A DNA stretch of 64,000 nt from Symsagittifera roscoffensis (lineage: Eukaryota; Xenacoelomorpha; Acoela; Convolutidae): contig NC_087062.1 in assembly GCF_963678635.1 (NCBI RefSeq), forward strand, positions 19,455,789-19,519,788. The letters are read 5' to 3'. A program made the position numbers and the translations under genes. Position 1 is the first letter of the stretch; every line of letters starts with the position of its first letter. The notes beneath the pieces are model-generated. The model saw only the letters and a list, made by a program, of their open reading frames with translations. It made no database searches and was not told the DNA's origin. Below are positions 36,310-48,601 of this stretch, piece by piece.

Positions 36310-37249
36310 TGATAATATTAAGCAAACTTGAGAAAACAGGATCAATAGGTAAGTTTTTATTCCGCTGGAAATCTATAACTTAAAAACCACTTTCGAAACT
36401 AGAAATCGTTAACGTTTTTTCGCGCTATTTCCACGCTCGTATTTGGAAATTTTTTCGTATTTTCAGAAAAAGAATTGCAATTGAACTCAATAAAGGGTAT
36501 ATTCACGTAAGTGCATTCCTCATTGCACGCTGGCGAATATAAAATGAGACGAAAATAACAATGTCAAAAAACATTATTTCTGAGAAAAAAGAAAATCTCA
36601 ATTTCGAAAAAACTATCGAGAAACACAACTATCAGCATTCATTAAGCTTTTAATAATTACTGAGTGGCTACTATTCCGACAATACGTGAGTAGGCAACCA
36701 TTAAGCCAAAAAAAATGTCATAAAAAACTTCGAACTTTTCCAAACTTCGAACTTTTACACTGCAAACAAATAAAATTTATAATATTTTGTCCTTCAAACA
36801 ACTAAAAGTTAACACAGCAGATTAAAGCAAAATCCGAAAATACGGTCGAAGGAAATTGTGAAGATGAAAAAACACTGAGTCAGTATGAAAAGTTACAAAC
36901 TACAGCAATAAATCAACAACAATTAGAACCTCAAGGATTATTGCTTGCAGCTCAAAAAACACCATGTGGTAAGTAAGCCGACAAAGGAAAAGCAGACAGG
37001 CGACAATTCCACACAAACTGAAAAAAGCAACGTCCGTCTGGAACTCAAACCTTAGACTTAGAGTGCAAAGCCGAGTGTCACCTTTAGACCATTTAAGAAG
37101 AAGTCTGGAAGTTGTGAAAATTCAAAATAATCAAGTTAAATTTCTTACAGATATGAAGAAAAAGTTGTTTACGGGAAAAAGTCTAGTTCCCATTTACACG
37201 GCACTTGCGCTCGCACGGGTAAAAGATCATAAGCAACAAACAATCAACA

Positions 37250-37626
37250 GTTGTCGTCTTCGAGTCTTGAGGAAGTGTCTTGAAGAACAAAACGATGTGA
37301 AGAACAAAACGATGGCCATTATCCTACTGACAAGGTCGCTTCACATATGTTGAATTTCGGGACGCGAAATCCGGCATGAGAAAATTTAAACAAGGTGTAT
37401 CACAAGGTGCTGTTCTCTCGCCCACATTCTCCAACTTATATATTAGCTCGATGCCTAAGCCACGTGAAAATGTTGCGCTTATCACTCATGCTGATGATCA
37501 TTCTAACATCCGGTCCACATCCAATTGAGCTTCACACAGCTATGAACTTCTACCTCAATCAACTGAATTAATGGCTCCAAACAGGCATCTTAAATTGTCC
37601 CTTGAAGACAAATCAAGGGCAACTCA
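37250..37626 (+). pseudogene. decayed LINE RT fragment, array unit 1
   Basis: The translation reads FKQGVSQGAVLSPTF..NLYIS and then ITHADDHSNIR, the fingers/palm motif and a HADD in place of the catalytic YADD box of jockey/RTE-like non-LTR reverse transcriptases. A stop and frameshift follow after IRSTSN, and NFYLNQLN continues in another frame. A 17 bp repeat (GTGAAGAACAAAACGAT) is duplicated only in this unit. Confidence 0.75.
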
Positions 37627-38622
37627 AATTAATGGCAAACTTGAAAAAACTAGATCAATTGTTAAAGTTTTTATTCCGCTGGAAATCTATAACTTGAAAA
37701 CTACTTTCGAAACTAGAAATCGTTCACATTTTTTCGCGCTATTTCAACGCTCGTAATTGGAGAGTTTTTTGTATTTTCAGCAGAAGAATTTCAATTGAGC
37801 TCAAAAAAGGGCACATTCACCTAAGTGCATTCATCATTGCGCGCCGGCGAATATAAAGTTGAAAAATAACGTCAAAAAATATTTTTGAGTAAAATGAAAA
37901 ATCCAATTCCAGAAAAAAATGCACGCATTGCACGCTGCCGAATATAAAATGAGACGAAAATAACAACGTCAAAAAAAATTATTTCTGAGAAAAATGAAAA
38001 ACTCAATTTCAGAAAAACTATCGAGAAACAACTATCAGCATTAATTAAGCTTTTAATATTTACTGAGTGGCCAATAGTCCGACAATACGTGAGTAGGCAA
38101 TCATTAAGCCAAAAAACATGTCATAAAAAAATCTAACTTTTCCAAACTTCGAACTTTTACGCTGCAAACAAATACAATTTATAATATTTTGTCCTTCAAA
38201 CAACTAAAAGTTAACACAGCAGATTAAAGCAAAATCAGAAAAAAATACGTCGAAAAAAAATTGTGAAATAAAAAAACAGTATGAAAAATTACAACAGCAA
38301 TAATTCAACAACAATTAGAACCTCCAGGATTATTGCTTGCAGCTCAAAAAACACCATGTGGTAAGTAAGCCGACAAAGGAAAAGCAGACAGGCGACAATT
38401 CCACACAAACTGAAAAAGCAAGGTCCGTCTGGAACTCAAGCCTTAGACTTAGAGTGTAAAGCCGAGTGTCACCTTTAGACCGTTTAAGAAGAAGTCTGGA
38501 AGTTAAGAAAATTCAAAATAATCAAGTTTAATTTCTTACAGATATGAAGAAAAAGTCTAGTTCCCACTTACACGGCACTTGCGCTCGCACGGGTAAAACA
38601 GCATAAGCAACGAACAATCAAC

Positions 38623-38982
38623 AGTTGTCGTCTTCGAGTCTTGAGGAAGTGTCTTGAAGAACAAAACGATGGCCATTATCCTACTGACAAGGTCGCTTCA
38701 CATATGTTGAATTTCGGGACGCGAAATCCGGCATGAGAAAATTTAAACAAGGTGTATCACAAGGTGCTGTTCTCTCGCCCACATTCTTCAACTTATATAT
38801 TAGCCCGATATCAAAGCCACGTGAAAATGTTGCGCTTATCACTCATGCTGATGATCATTCTAACATCCGATCCACATCCGATTGAGCTTCAAACAGCTAT
38901 GAACTTCTACCACAATCAAATGAATTAATGGCTCCAAACAGGCATCTTAAATTGTCCCTTGAAGATAAATCAATGGCAACTC
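38623..38982 (+). pseudogene. decayed LINE RT fragment, array unit 2
   Basis: The same RT core as unit 1 is present (QGAVLSPTFFNLYIS, HADD). This is a type B unit with the upstream AAGTTGTTTACGGG block missing. The frame is broken after the HADD motif. Confidence 0.72.
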
Positions 38983-40012
38983 AAATTAGTGGCAAACTTG
39001 AAAAAACTAGATTAATTGGTAAAGTTTTTATTCCACTGGAAATCTATAACTTAAAAACTACTTTCGAAACTAGAAATCGTTCACATTTTTTCGCGCTATT
39101 TCAACGCTCGTAATTGGGGATTTTTTGTATTTTCAGTAGAAGAATTTCAATTGAGCTCAAAAAAGGGCACATTCACCTAAGTGCATTCATCATTGCGCGC
39201 CGGCGAATATAAAGTTGAAAAATAACAACGTCAAAAAATATTTTTGAGTAAAATGAAAAATTCAATTCCAGAAAAAAATGCACGCATTGCACGCTGGCGA
39301 ATATAAAATGAGACGAAAATAACAACGTCAAAAAATTTTATTTCTGAGAAAAATGAAAAATTCAATTTCAGAAAAACTATCAAGAAACACAACTATCAGC
39401 ATTAATTAACCTTTTAATATTTACTGAGTGGCCAATAGTCCGACAAAACATGGGTAGGCAATCATTAAGCCAAAAAACATGTCATAAAAAAAATCGATCT
39501 TTTCCAAACTTCGAACTTTTACGCTGCAAACAAATATAATTTGTAATATTCTGTCCTTCAAACAACTAAAAGTTAACACAGCAGATTAAAGCAAAATCCG
39601 AAAATACGGTCGAAAAAAGTTGTAAAGATGAAAAAACACTGAGTCAGTATGAAAAGTTACAAACTACAGCAATAAATCAACACCAATTAGAACCTCAAGG
39701 ATTATTGCTTGCAGCTCAAAAAACTCCATGTGGTAAGTAAGCCGACAAAGGAAAAGCAGACAAGCGACAATTCCACACAAACTGAAAAAAGCAACGTCCA
39801 TCTGGAACTCAAACCTTAGACTTAGAGTGCAAAGCCGAGTGTCACCTTTAGACCATTTAAGAAGAAGTCTGGAAGTTGTGAAAATTCAAAATAATCAAAG
39901 TAAATTTCTTACAGATATGAAGAAAAATTTGTTTACGGGAAAAAGTCTAGTTCCCATTTACACGGCACTTGCGCTCGCACGGGTAAAAGATCATAAGCAA
40001 CAAACAATCAAC

Positions 40013-40372
40013 AGTTGTCGTCTTCGAGTCTTGAGGAAGTGTCTTGAAGAACAAAACGATGGCCATTATCCTACTGACAAGGTCGCTTCACATATGTTGA
40101 ATTTCGGGACGCGAAATCCGGCATGAGAAAATTTAAACAAGGTGTATCACAAGGTGCTGTTCTCTCGCCCACATTCTTCAACTTATATATTAGCTCGATG
40201 CCTAAGCCACGTGAAAATGTTGCGCTTATCACTCATGCTGATGATCATTCTAACATCCGGTCCACATCCGATTGAGCTTCACACAGCTATGAACTTCTAC
40301 CTCAATCAACTGAACTAATGGCTCCAAACAGGCATCTTAAATTGTCCCTTGAAGACAAATCAAGGGCAACTC
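40013..40372 (+). pseudogene. decayed LINE RT fragment, array unit 3
   Basis: A type A unit. It has the same RT core and the same frame break after HADDHSNIR, so the lesion predates amplification of the array. Confidence 0.72.
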
Positions 40373-41359
40373 AAATTATTGGCAAACTTGAAAAAACTAG
40401 ATCAATTGTTAAAGTTTTTTATTCCGCTAGAAATCTATAACTTGAAAACTACTTTCGAAACTAAGAAATCGTTCACATTTTTTCGCGCTATTTCAACGCT
40501 CGTATTTGGAGAGTTTTTTGTATTTTCAGCAGAAGAATTTCAATTGAGCTCAAAAAAGGGCACATTCACCTAAGTGCATTCATCATTGCGCGCCGGCGAA
40601 TATAAAGTTGAAAAATAACAACGTCAAAAAATATTTTTGAGTAAAATGAAAAATCCAATTCCAGAAAAAAATGCACGCATTGCACGCTGCCGAATATAAA
40701 ATGAGACGAAAATAACAACGTCAAAAAAAATTATTTCTGAGAAAAATGAAAAACTCAATTTCAGAAAAACTATCGAGAAACAACTATCAGCATTAATTAA
40801 GCTTTTAATATTTACTGAGTGGCCAATAGTCCGACAATACGTGAGTAGGCAATCATTAAGCCAAAAAACATGTCATAAAAAAATCGAACTTTTACGCTGC
40901 AAACAAATATAATTTATAATATTTTGTCCTTCAAACAACTAAAAGTTAACACAGCAGATTAAAGCAAAATCAGAAAAAAATACGTCGAAAAAAAATTGTG
41001 AAGTGAAAAAACTGTATGAAAAATTACAACAGCAATAAATCAACAACAATTAGAACCTCCATGATTATTGCTTGCAGCTCAAAAAACACCATGTGGTAAG
41101 TAAGCCGACAAAGGAAAAGCAGACAGGCGACAATTCCACACAAACTGAAAAAAGCAAGGTCCGTCTGGAACTCAAACCTTAGACTTAGAGTGTAAAGCCA
41201 AGTGTCACCTTTAGACCATTTAAGAAGAAGTCTGGAAGTTGTGAAAATTCAAAATAATCAAGTTTAATTTCTTACAGATATGAAGAAAAAGTCTAGTTCC
41301 CATTTACACGGCACTTGCGCTCGCACGGGTAAAACAGCATAAGCAACGAACAATCAACA

Positions 41360-41718
41360 GTTGTCGTCTTCGAGTCTTGAGGAAGTGTCTTGAAGAACAA
41401 AACGATGGCCATTATCCTACTGACAAGGTCGCTTCACATATGTTGAATTTCGGGACGCGAAATCCGGCATGAGAAAATTTAAACAAGGTGTATCACAAGG
41501 TGCTGTTCTCTCGCCCACATTCTTCAACTTATATATTAGCCCGATATCAAAGCCACGTGAAAATGTTGCGCTTATCACTCATGCTGATGATCATTCTAAC
41601 ATCCGGTCCACATCCGATTGAGCTTCACACAGCTATGAACTTCTACCTCAATCAAATGAATTAATGGCTCCAAACAGGCATCTTACATTGTCCCTTGAAG
41701 ATAAATCAATGGCAACTC
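41360..41718 (+). pseudogene. decayed LINE RT fragment, array unit 4
   Basis: A type B unit nearly identical to unit 2, including the deletion upstream. The RT core is intact only between the QGAVLSP and HADD motifs. Confidence 0.72.
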
Positions 41719-42737
41719 AAATTAATGGCAAACTTGAAAAAACTAGATTAATTGGTAAAGTTTTTATTCCACTGGAAATCTATAACTTAAAAACTACTTT
41801 CGAAACTAGAAATCGTTCACATTTTTTCGCGCTATTTCAACGCTCGTAATTGGAGAATTTTTTGTATTTTCAGTAGAAGAATTTCAATTGAGCTCAAAAA
41901 AGGGCACATTCACCTAAGTGCATTCATCATTGCGCGCCGGCGAATATAAAGTTGAAAAATAACAACGTCAAAAAATATTTTTGAGTAAAATGAAAAATTC
42001 AATTCCAGAAAAAATGCACGCATTGCACGCTGGCGAATATAAAATGAGACGAAAATAACAACGTCAAAAAATTTTATTTCTGAGAAAAATGAAAAATTCA
42101 ATTTCAGAAAAACTATCAAGAAACACAACTATCAGCATTAATTAAGCTTTTAATATTTACTGAGTGGCCAATAGTCCGACAAAACATGAGTAGGCAATCA
42201 TTAAGCCAAAAAACATGTCATAAAAAAATCGATCTTTTCCAAACTTCGAACTTTTACGCTGCAAACAAATATAATTTATAATATTCTGTCCTTCAAACAA
42301 CTAAACGTTAACACAGCAGATTAAAGCAAAATCAGAAAAAAATACGTCGAAAAAAAATTGTGAAGTGAAAAAACTGTATGAAAAATTACAACAGCAATAA
42401 ATCAACAACAATTAGAACCTCCATGATTATTGCTTGCAGCTCAAAAAACACCATGTGGTAAGTAAGCCGACAAAGGAAAAGCAGACAGGCGACAATTCCA
42501 CACAAACTGAAAAAAGCAAGGTCCGTCTGGAACTCAAACCTTAGACTTAGAGTGTAAAGCCAAGTGTCACCTTTAGACCATTTAAGAAGAAGTCTGGAAG
42601 TTGTGAAAATTCAAAATAATCAAGTTAAATTTCTTACAGATATGAAGAAAAAGTTGTTTACGGGAAAAAGTCTAGTTCCCATTTACACGGCACTTGCGCT
42701 CGCACGGGTAAAACATCATCAGCACGAACAATCAACA

Positions 42738-43096
42738 GTTGTCGTCTTCGAGTCTTGAGGAAGTGTCTTGAAGAACAAAACGATGGCCATTATCCTACTG
42801 ACAAGGTCGCTTCACATATGTTGAATTTCGGGACGCGAAAACCGGCATGAGAAAATTTAAACAAGGTGTATCACAAGGTGCTGTTCTCTCGCCCACATTC
42901 TTCAACTTATATATTAGCTCGATGCCTAAGCCACGTGAAAATGTTGCGCTTATCACTCATGCTGATGATCATTCTAACATCCGGTCCACATCCGATTGAG
43001 CTTCACACAGCTATGAACTTCTACCTCAATCAACTGAATTAATGGCTCCAAACAGGCATCTTAAATTGTCCCTTGAAGACAAATCAATGGCAACTC
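42738..43096 (+). pseudogene. decayed LINE RT fragment, array unit 5
   Basis: The left flank matches type B (AATACGTCGAAAAAAAA upstream) but the segment after the anchor is type A, indicating recombination or gene conversion between unit types. Confidence 0.72.
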
Positions 43097-44123
43097 AAAT
43101 TAATGGCAAACTTGAAAAAACTAGATTAATTGGTAAAGTTTTTATTCCACTGGAAATCTATAACTTAAAAACTACTTTCGAAACTAGAAATCGTTCACAT
43201 TTTTTCGCCCTATTTCAACGCTCGTAATTGGAGAGTTTTTTGTATTTTCAGTAGAAGAATTTCAATTGAGCTCAAAAAAGGGCACATTCACCTAAGTGCA
43301 TTCATCATTGCGCGCCGGCGAATATAAAGTTGAAAAATAACAACGTCAAAAAATATCATTGAGTAAAATGAAAAATTCAATTCCAGAAAAAAATGCACGC
43401 ATTGCACGCTGGCGAATATAAAATGAGACGAAAACAACAACGTCAAAAAATATTATTTCTGAGAAAAATGAAAAATTCAATTTCAGAAAAACTATCGAGA
43501 AACACAACTATCAGCATTAATTAAGCTTTTAATATTTACTGAGTGGCCAATAGTCCGACAATACGTGAGTAGGCAATCATAAGGCCAAAAAACATGTCAT
43601 AAAAAAATCGATCTTTTCCAAACTTGGAACTTTTACGCTGCAAACAAATATAATTTATAATATTTTGTCCTTCAAACAACTAAAAGTTAACACAGCAGAT
43701 AAAAGCAAAATCCAAAAATACGGTCGAAAAAAGTTGTGAAGATGAAAAAACACTGAGTCAGTATGAAAAGTTACAAACTACAGCAATAAATCAACAATTA
43801 GAACCTCAAGGATTATTGCTTGCAGCTCAAAAAACTCCATGTGGTAAGTAAGCCGACAAAGGAAAAGCAGACAGGCGACAATTCCACACAAACTGAAAAA
43901 AGCAACGTCCGTCTGGAACTCAAACCTTAGACTTAGAGTGCAAAGCCGAGTGTCACCTTTAGACCATTTAGGAAGAAGTGTGGAAGTTGTGAAAATTCAA
44001 AATAATCAAGTTAAATTTCTTACAGATATGAAGAAAAAGTTGTTTACGGGAAAAAGTCTAGTTCCCATTTACACGGCACTTGCGCTCGCACGGGTAAAAC
44101 ATCATAAGCAACGAACAATCAAC

Positions 44124-44300
44124 AGTTGTCGTCTTCGAGTCTTGAGGAAGTGTCTTGAAGAACAAAACGATGGCCATTATCCTACTGACAAGGTCGCTTC
44201 ACATGTTGAATTTCGGGACGCGAAATCCGGCATGAGAAAATTTAAACAAGGTGTATCACAATGTGCTGTTCTCTCGCCCACATTCTTCAACTTATATATA
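44124..44300 (+). pseudogene. truncated LINE RT fragment, array unit 6
   Basis: This unit has the longest continuous frame of the array (130 codons from 43,938) running through VEFRDAKSGMRKFKQGVSQ. The RT then stops at TTATATATA, where about 0.7 kb is missing and the next unit's tail follows. Confidence 0.72.
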
Positions 44301-44766
44301 TTTATAATATTTTGTCCTTCAAACAACTAAAAAGTTAACACAGCAGATTAAAACAAAATCCGAAAATAATCAGGTCGAATAAAGTTGTGAAGCTGAAAAA
44401 ACACTGAGGCAGTATGAAAAGTTACAAACTACAGCAAAAAATCAACAACAATTAGAACCTCAAGGATTAAGGCTTGCAGCTCAAAAAACACCATGTGGTC
44501 AGTAAGCCGACAAAGCAAAAGCAGACAGGCGACAATTCCATACAAGTTGAAGAAAGCAACGTCCGTCTGGAACTGAAACCTAAGACTTAGGAGGCAAAGG
44601 CGAGTGTCACCTTTAGACCATTTAAGAAGAAGTCTGGAAGTTGTGAAATTTCAAAATAATCAAGTTTAATTTCTTACAGATTTGAAGAAAAAAGTTGTTT
44701 ACGGGAAAAAGTCTAATTCCCATTTACACGGCACTTGCGCTCGCAAGGGTTAACGAACAATCAACA

Positions 44767-45112
44767 GTTGTCGTCTTCGAGTCTTGAGGAAGTGTCTTGA
44801 AGAACAAAACGATGGCCATTATCCTACTGACAAGGTCGCTTCACATATGTTGAATTTCGGGACGCGAAATCCAGCATGAGAAAATTTAAACAAGGTGTAT
44901 CACAAGGTGCTGTTCTCTCGCCCACATTCTTCAACTTATATATAAGCCACGTGAAAATGTTCCGCTTATCACTCATGCTGATGATCATTCTAACATCCGG
45001 TCCACAACCGATTGGGCTTCACACAGCTATGAACTTCTACCTCAATCAACTGAATTAATGGCTCAAAACAGGCATCTTAAAGTCTCCCTTGAAGACAAAT
45101 CAATGGCAACTC
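44767..45112 (+). pseudogene. decayed LINE RT fragment, array unit 7 (edge)
   Basis: The core KQGVSQGAVLSPTFFNLYIS is present but the SSMPKP segment after it is deleted, and substitutions are more frequent than in inner units. Repeat homology ends at about 45,115. Confidence 0.7.
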
Positions 45113-45115
45113 TTT

Positions 45116-45849
45116 TTATTTCGTAATCTGCCGAAGTAAAAGCGGTCTTCGGGAGCTTGTAGACGATAAAACTTTAGAATCAGAAAGCAGACGCATCCTG
45201 AAAGCATTGAATTCTAAATGTGAAACAAAAGTTGCCCACCTTGTGTCAAATGACTTAGTTCTTAAAGTTAATCAATACAAAAGAGGTCTAAAACTTGTGC
45301 ACACCAAAACTTTGAAAAATTATAGTTGCCACAGTCAAAAGTTGCCCAAAAGTTTGGGTATAGTATACCCAAAAGTTGCCACAGTCAACTTCTGGGTATA
45401 AGTAGTCCAGGAGTAAACTTCAAAGAAGAAAAGAAACTCATACACGCTTGCACACCTCCGTTCTGGCTATTCACCAATCCTGAATTTTACCTGAAACGAG
45501 ATTGAACCAAAAGTGGTAAATATACAACATTTGTAAACTTGGTCCCCAAAATGTACACAATTTATTCAACTGTCCTGGCAGACCGACAGATATGAGCATA
45601 ATCAGTTTATGAACTGACCCCTTGCGTGTAGTTGAATTCCTTCAGCTCAATATCCTGTTGGAGCGGGAGAGCTGAACTCCAAAAAGAATTAATTACCTGA
45701 CGGAGGATGTTCAGCTCTCAACATCGCAGAGATAGGCTAAAAAGCAATTGAAAAAATAATAAGGAAATTTGAACTAAGAAAAAGAACCATAGTTAAACAT
45801 AACTAGCGTAAAACGCACCTCCGATACTCATGATAAACCGCATATATTG
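45116..45849. other. non-coding; small perfect palindrome at 45,353-45,373
   Basis: The palindrome TTTGGGTATAGTATACCCAAA sits between two GTTGCCACAGTCAA repeats. No recognised coding sequence. Confidence 0.5.
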
Positions 45850-46615
45850 GAAATAAGATCTGCTTTCTTTGAGTGTGCTTTGACAGCACCCAATTACAGG
45901 GTTCGTAACTTCAAAATTTGCAAAAATTTTAATCAAGTTTTTTATACAAATTTTGAAGAACCATAAAATTTTGTGAAGTTTTATATTAGTTCTTCGAAAA
46001 ATTTAAAATGAACTAAGAAACGTCACATCTGGGAAGCTATAAGCAATTGAGCAGTCGCATTTGGACGCAAGATTTACAACTCCTGAGAGTAATCTTACAG
46101 TACCCAACTACAACGTTGGGAAATTCAAATTTTTAGAAACCTCACCTTAAGTTTTCCAAAAGAGGTATTTTGTTTTGAAAAAATTGCACATCTCGAAAAC
46201 TACCAAGATTTGAGCAGTCTTATTAGATGGCAAAAATCGCAATCTTTGAAAGTACTCTGACAGCACACAACTACAGGGTTGAGAATTTCGAACTTTGAAA
46301 AGAAAATTAATGACTTTTTTGTGATTTTTTTTTTAAATCTGGAAAGATGCAAAGGTTTTGAGCAGTCATACTAGGAGGCAAAATTCACAACTCCTGAGAG
46401 TACCCTGAAAGAGCCTCACTACGAGGATAATTTCAAGTTTTATAAAAAAAACCTTTAAACCAAGTTCTCTGAAAAATTTTGAGAAACTCCTAAAAAACGT
46501 CATATCTCGAAAACTACAAAGATTTGGTTATTCATACCTGGAGGCCAGAATCACAAAACCTAGGAAAACTCTGACAACATCCAACTATTGGGTTGCTAAT
46601 TACAAACTTGATGAA
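45850..46615 (+). repeat. degenerate tandem repeat, ~150-210 bp period, five units
   Basis: Blocks built as ATCTCGAAAACTAC-AAGATTTGAGCAGTC, then AAATC(A/G)CAA, then CTCTGACAGCA-C-CAACTACAGGGTTG recur around 45,890, 46,100, 46,265, 46,410 and 46,575. Units are heavily diverged and A/T-rich. No protein is encoded across units. Confidence 0.65.
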
Positions 46616-47556
46616 ATAAAAACTTAATTTAAACGGGAAAATCGAAAAAACCTTAACCATTGCAATATACGATATAGCTTAAACGTGAAAAAATTCTTTT
46701 GTTAAAGATGCAAAAAAAAACACAATGAAAAAGCTTAAACATGGCGAGATAGTGAAGCCCGCATTTAAATATATAATAGATTTGACAGAAGAAAGTAAAA
46801 AAAATTAGGAGACGGGTAGACAGACAATCAAATTAATTAAAAAAGCAGGTATACAGACAGACAGACAGATTTAATTTGGTTTCGAAAAAAATTACTGAAA
46901 AATTAACGACCTTGCGGAAAACTAAATGAAAAATTTTCTTAAGCATTGCAATATATGGTATAGCTTAAACATGAAAAATTCTTACGTTAAACATGCAAAA
47001 TTATTATGCTTAAACATGGGAGATAGCTGTCACTAGCATTTAAATATAGTATAGATAGATAGATATAGATAGATAGATTTGGGATGGTCGTTGTGGGATT
47101 GATTTCAAGCATTCCTAAATTTTTTGTCAGGTTTTCATCGATCTAAGGAAACAAAGATTTTTAGCAAAATAAACCGGAAACTTTCGACGAATCAATTCTT
47201 ATTGGAAAAACTATGTATCGCATGCATGGATCTATTAATGCTATATGTGTAGTGTACGCAACGTGGTATGGACAGTTCGGTAACAGCCAGCAGTCAAAAT
47301 TGAGTACAAAAAAATTGGCCGTGTCAGTAGCACAAACGATTCAGTGATTTTGTGTAAGTTGTTAACCTGAAAAAAGTCTATATCTCGATCTGATAAAAGC
47401 TAATCGCAAGCGCACTTATTGTATCTGTTAATTAAGCAACTATTAACTTTAACTTGCTGCTAAAAATAACTTCAAAAGCTTATGCGACTATTTAGGATCC
47501 TACTCGGATGCTTTTGTTCTACTATTATGTTTGAAAACCAAATGATTGTACCAGGT
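46616..47556. other. non-coding with CAGA and GATA microsatellites
   Basis: A short CAGA repeat lies at about 46,852-46,869 and a GATA repeat at about 47,051-47,078. No gene was recognised. Confidence 0.55.
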
Positions 47557-47562
47557 TTTATT
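47557..47562 (-). promoter_or_regulatory. candidate poly(A) signal for the AIG1-like gene
   Basis: AATAAA on the minus strand 52 nt after the stop codon. Confidence 0.45.
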
Positions 47563-47613
47563 GTGATTTTCAAGCAAGAATGACAAAAAATACTGGAACA
47601 CAACGTTGCTAGA

Positions 47614-48565
47614 CTAGTTAAACTTTTCTTTGCTTTGTTCTTTCAACAAGTGAACAGCTGCTCTGAAACTCCACGTGAGGAGACAGCATACAGGAGCTAC
47701 ACCTGCTATGAAGAAGAGATTGAGCAAAAATCGTGAAGACGTTGACATCAACTGATAGAAGGGGTACGGTGTGATCTCATAAACGTTCATAAGGAACTCC
47801 AGTAGTCCAAGATATGCCAATCCGATACCAGCCATTGACAGCATCGCATTTCTGGCTGAGAAACGAGGTCTAGGAAGGAAGAAAAACTCGACAGCAGGAA
47901 GCAACAAAATGTATAAATGAATAGTATAGTTCAGCCACGGGGGTAGCAAGTCAGCTTCGCCACTTCTCACCATCAGTTTTTCCTAAGCCAATAAAATGAT
48001 CCAAAAATTCCGCCGAAAAAAAAACGTTTTTGATATCCTGCTAAAAACTGTTGTACATGACAAAAATATATATAACTGAGAATTGTTCGTTATAACTGAG
48101 AATTGTTCGGTTAAGCAGGCTCGAACTAGTTACAAAATTCGAGCCTACTTAACCGCTAAATTAATTCATTTTAGGGGTGAAAATTTGTCAATAGGTACCA
48201 AAGTGGGGATAGCATAAGATATCCCAAAAATCGATTTAAATTTTAGGCATACTTACATCATATAGAAACATAGCCCAGAACACAATCACCACAAAAGAAG
48301 ATAAGGGGGTAATTGCGTATGAAATGATAGATTCAATGATCACTTTGGAAAGTATGGGCAGACCAAAAGTGAGTTCAGCTGCCGATGAAATAACAGCAAA
48401 AACACTGTACAAAGTTTGGAAGAAAAAGTTCCACATTGTTAAAAAATAATACCATGGATATTTTCTGCGCTCCTGGGAAAGCGTAAAGATCCAGACATTC
48501 GCATACATGACGACCAATGAGGTGAGTACACACGTTCGCACAAAGGCTGAAAACTTAGCCGTCAT
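47614..48565 (-). CDS. AIG1/ADTRP-family membrane hydrolase, two exons
   Basis: Exon 1 (48,565-48,257, 103 codons) and exon 2 (47,982-47,614, 123 codons with stop) join in phase 0 to give 225 residues; human AIG1 and ADTRP are about 230-245. Family members are multi-pass membrane threonine hydrolases that cleave fatty-acid esters of hydroxy fatty acids. The nucleophile position is conserved as Thr43 within YYFLTMWNFFFQ, the same number as in human AIG1. The catalytic histidine is His125 in PPWLNYTIHLYILLLP. Roughly six hydrophobic segments are visible and the C-terminus is lysine-rich (SKEKFN), as expected for an ER protein. The methionine chosen lies just 29 nt from a TATATAAG box. Whether it is the AIG1 or ADTRP orthologue cannot be decided. 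Confidence 0.9.
47983..48256 (-). other. intron of the AIG1-like gene (274 nt) with internal hairpin
   Basis: Donor GAT|GTAAGT and acceptor TTGGCTTAG|GAAAAA. It contains a 17 bp stem (48,109-48,125 pairing with 48,138-48,154, one mismatch, 12 nt loop) and a direct repeat TATAACTGAGAATTGTTCG beside it. Confidence 0.88.
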
Positions 48566-48593
48566 GTCAGTGATTGAATGTTCAGCTCAAAGT

Positions 48594-48601
48594 CTTATAT
48601 A
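48594..48601 (-). promoter_or_regulatory. TATA box of the AIG1-like gene
   Basis: TATATAAG on the minus strand lies 29-36 nt before the start codon, implying a very short 5' leader if used. Confidence 0.4.

Larger units (their letters stand above)
36310..45115 (+). repeat. satellite-like array of ~1.37 kb units built from LINE and tRNA-like fragments
   Basis: The anchor CCTTTAGACC occurs at 37,081, 38,472, 39,845, 41,208, 42,570, 43,956 and 44,610. Spacing is 1391, 1373, 1363, 1362, 1386 and 654 bp. The array begins mid-unit near 36,310. Each full unit contains, in order, a minus-strand tRNA-like module just at the anchor, an A-rich stretch, a decayed LINE reverse-transcriptase piece (plus strand), a TTTTTATTCC-CTGG block, a GCGCGCCGGCGAATATAAA block, and an AT-rich tail. 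Units fall into type A (1, 3, 6: AAGTTGTTTACGGG present) and type B (2, 4: that block deleted). Unit 5 has a B-type left part and an A-type right part. Unit 7 is the most diverged. Confidence 0.92.

Noticed and set aside
36310-45115. CRISPR-like or gene-family interpretation of the 1.37 kb repeats
   Set aside because: Units are long, carry the same broken RT frame and have no spacers; a satellite of element origin explains them.
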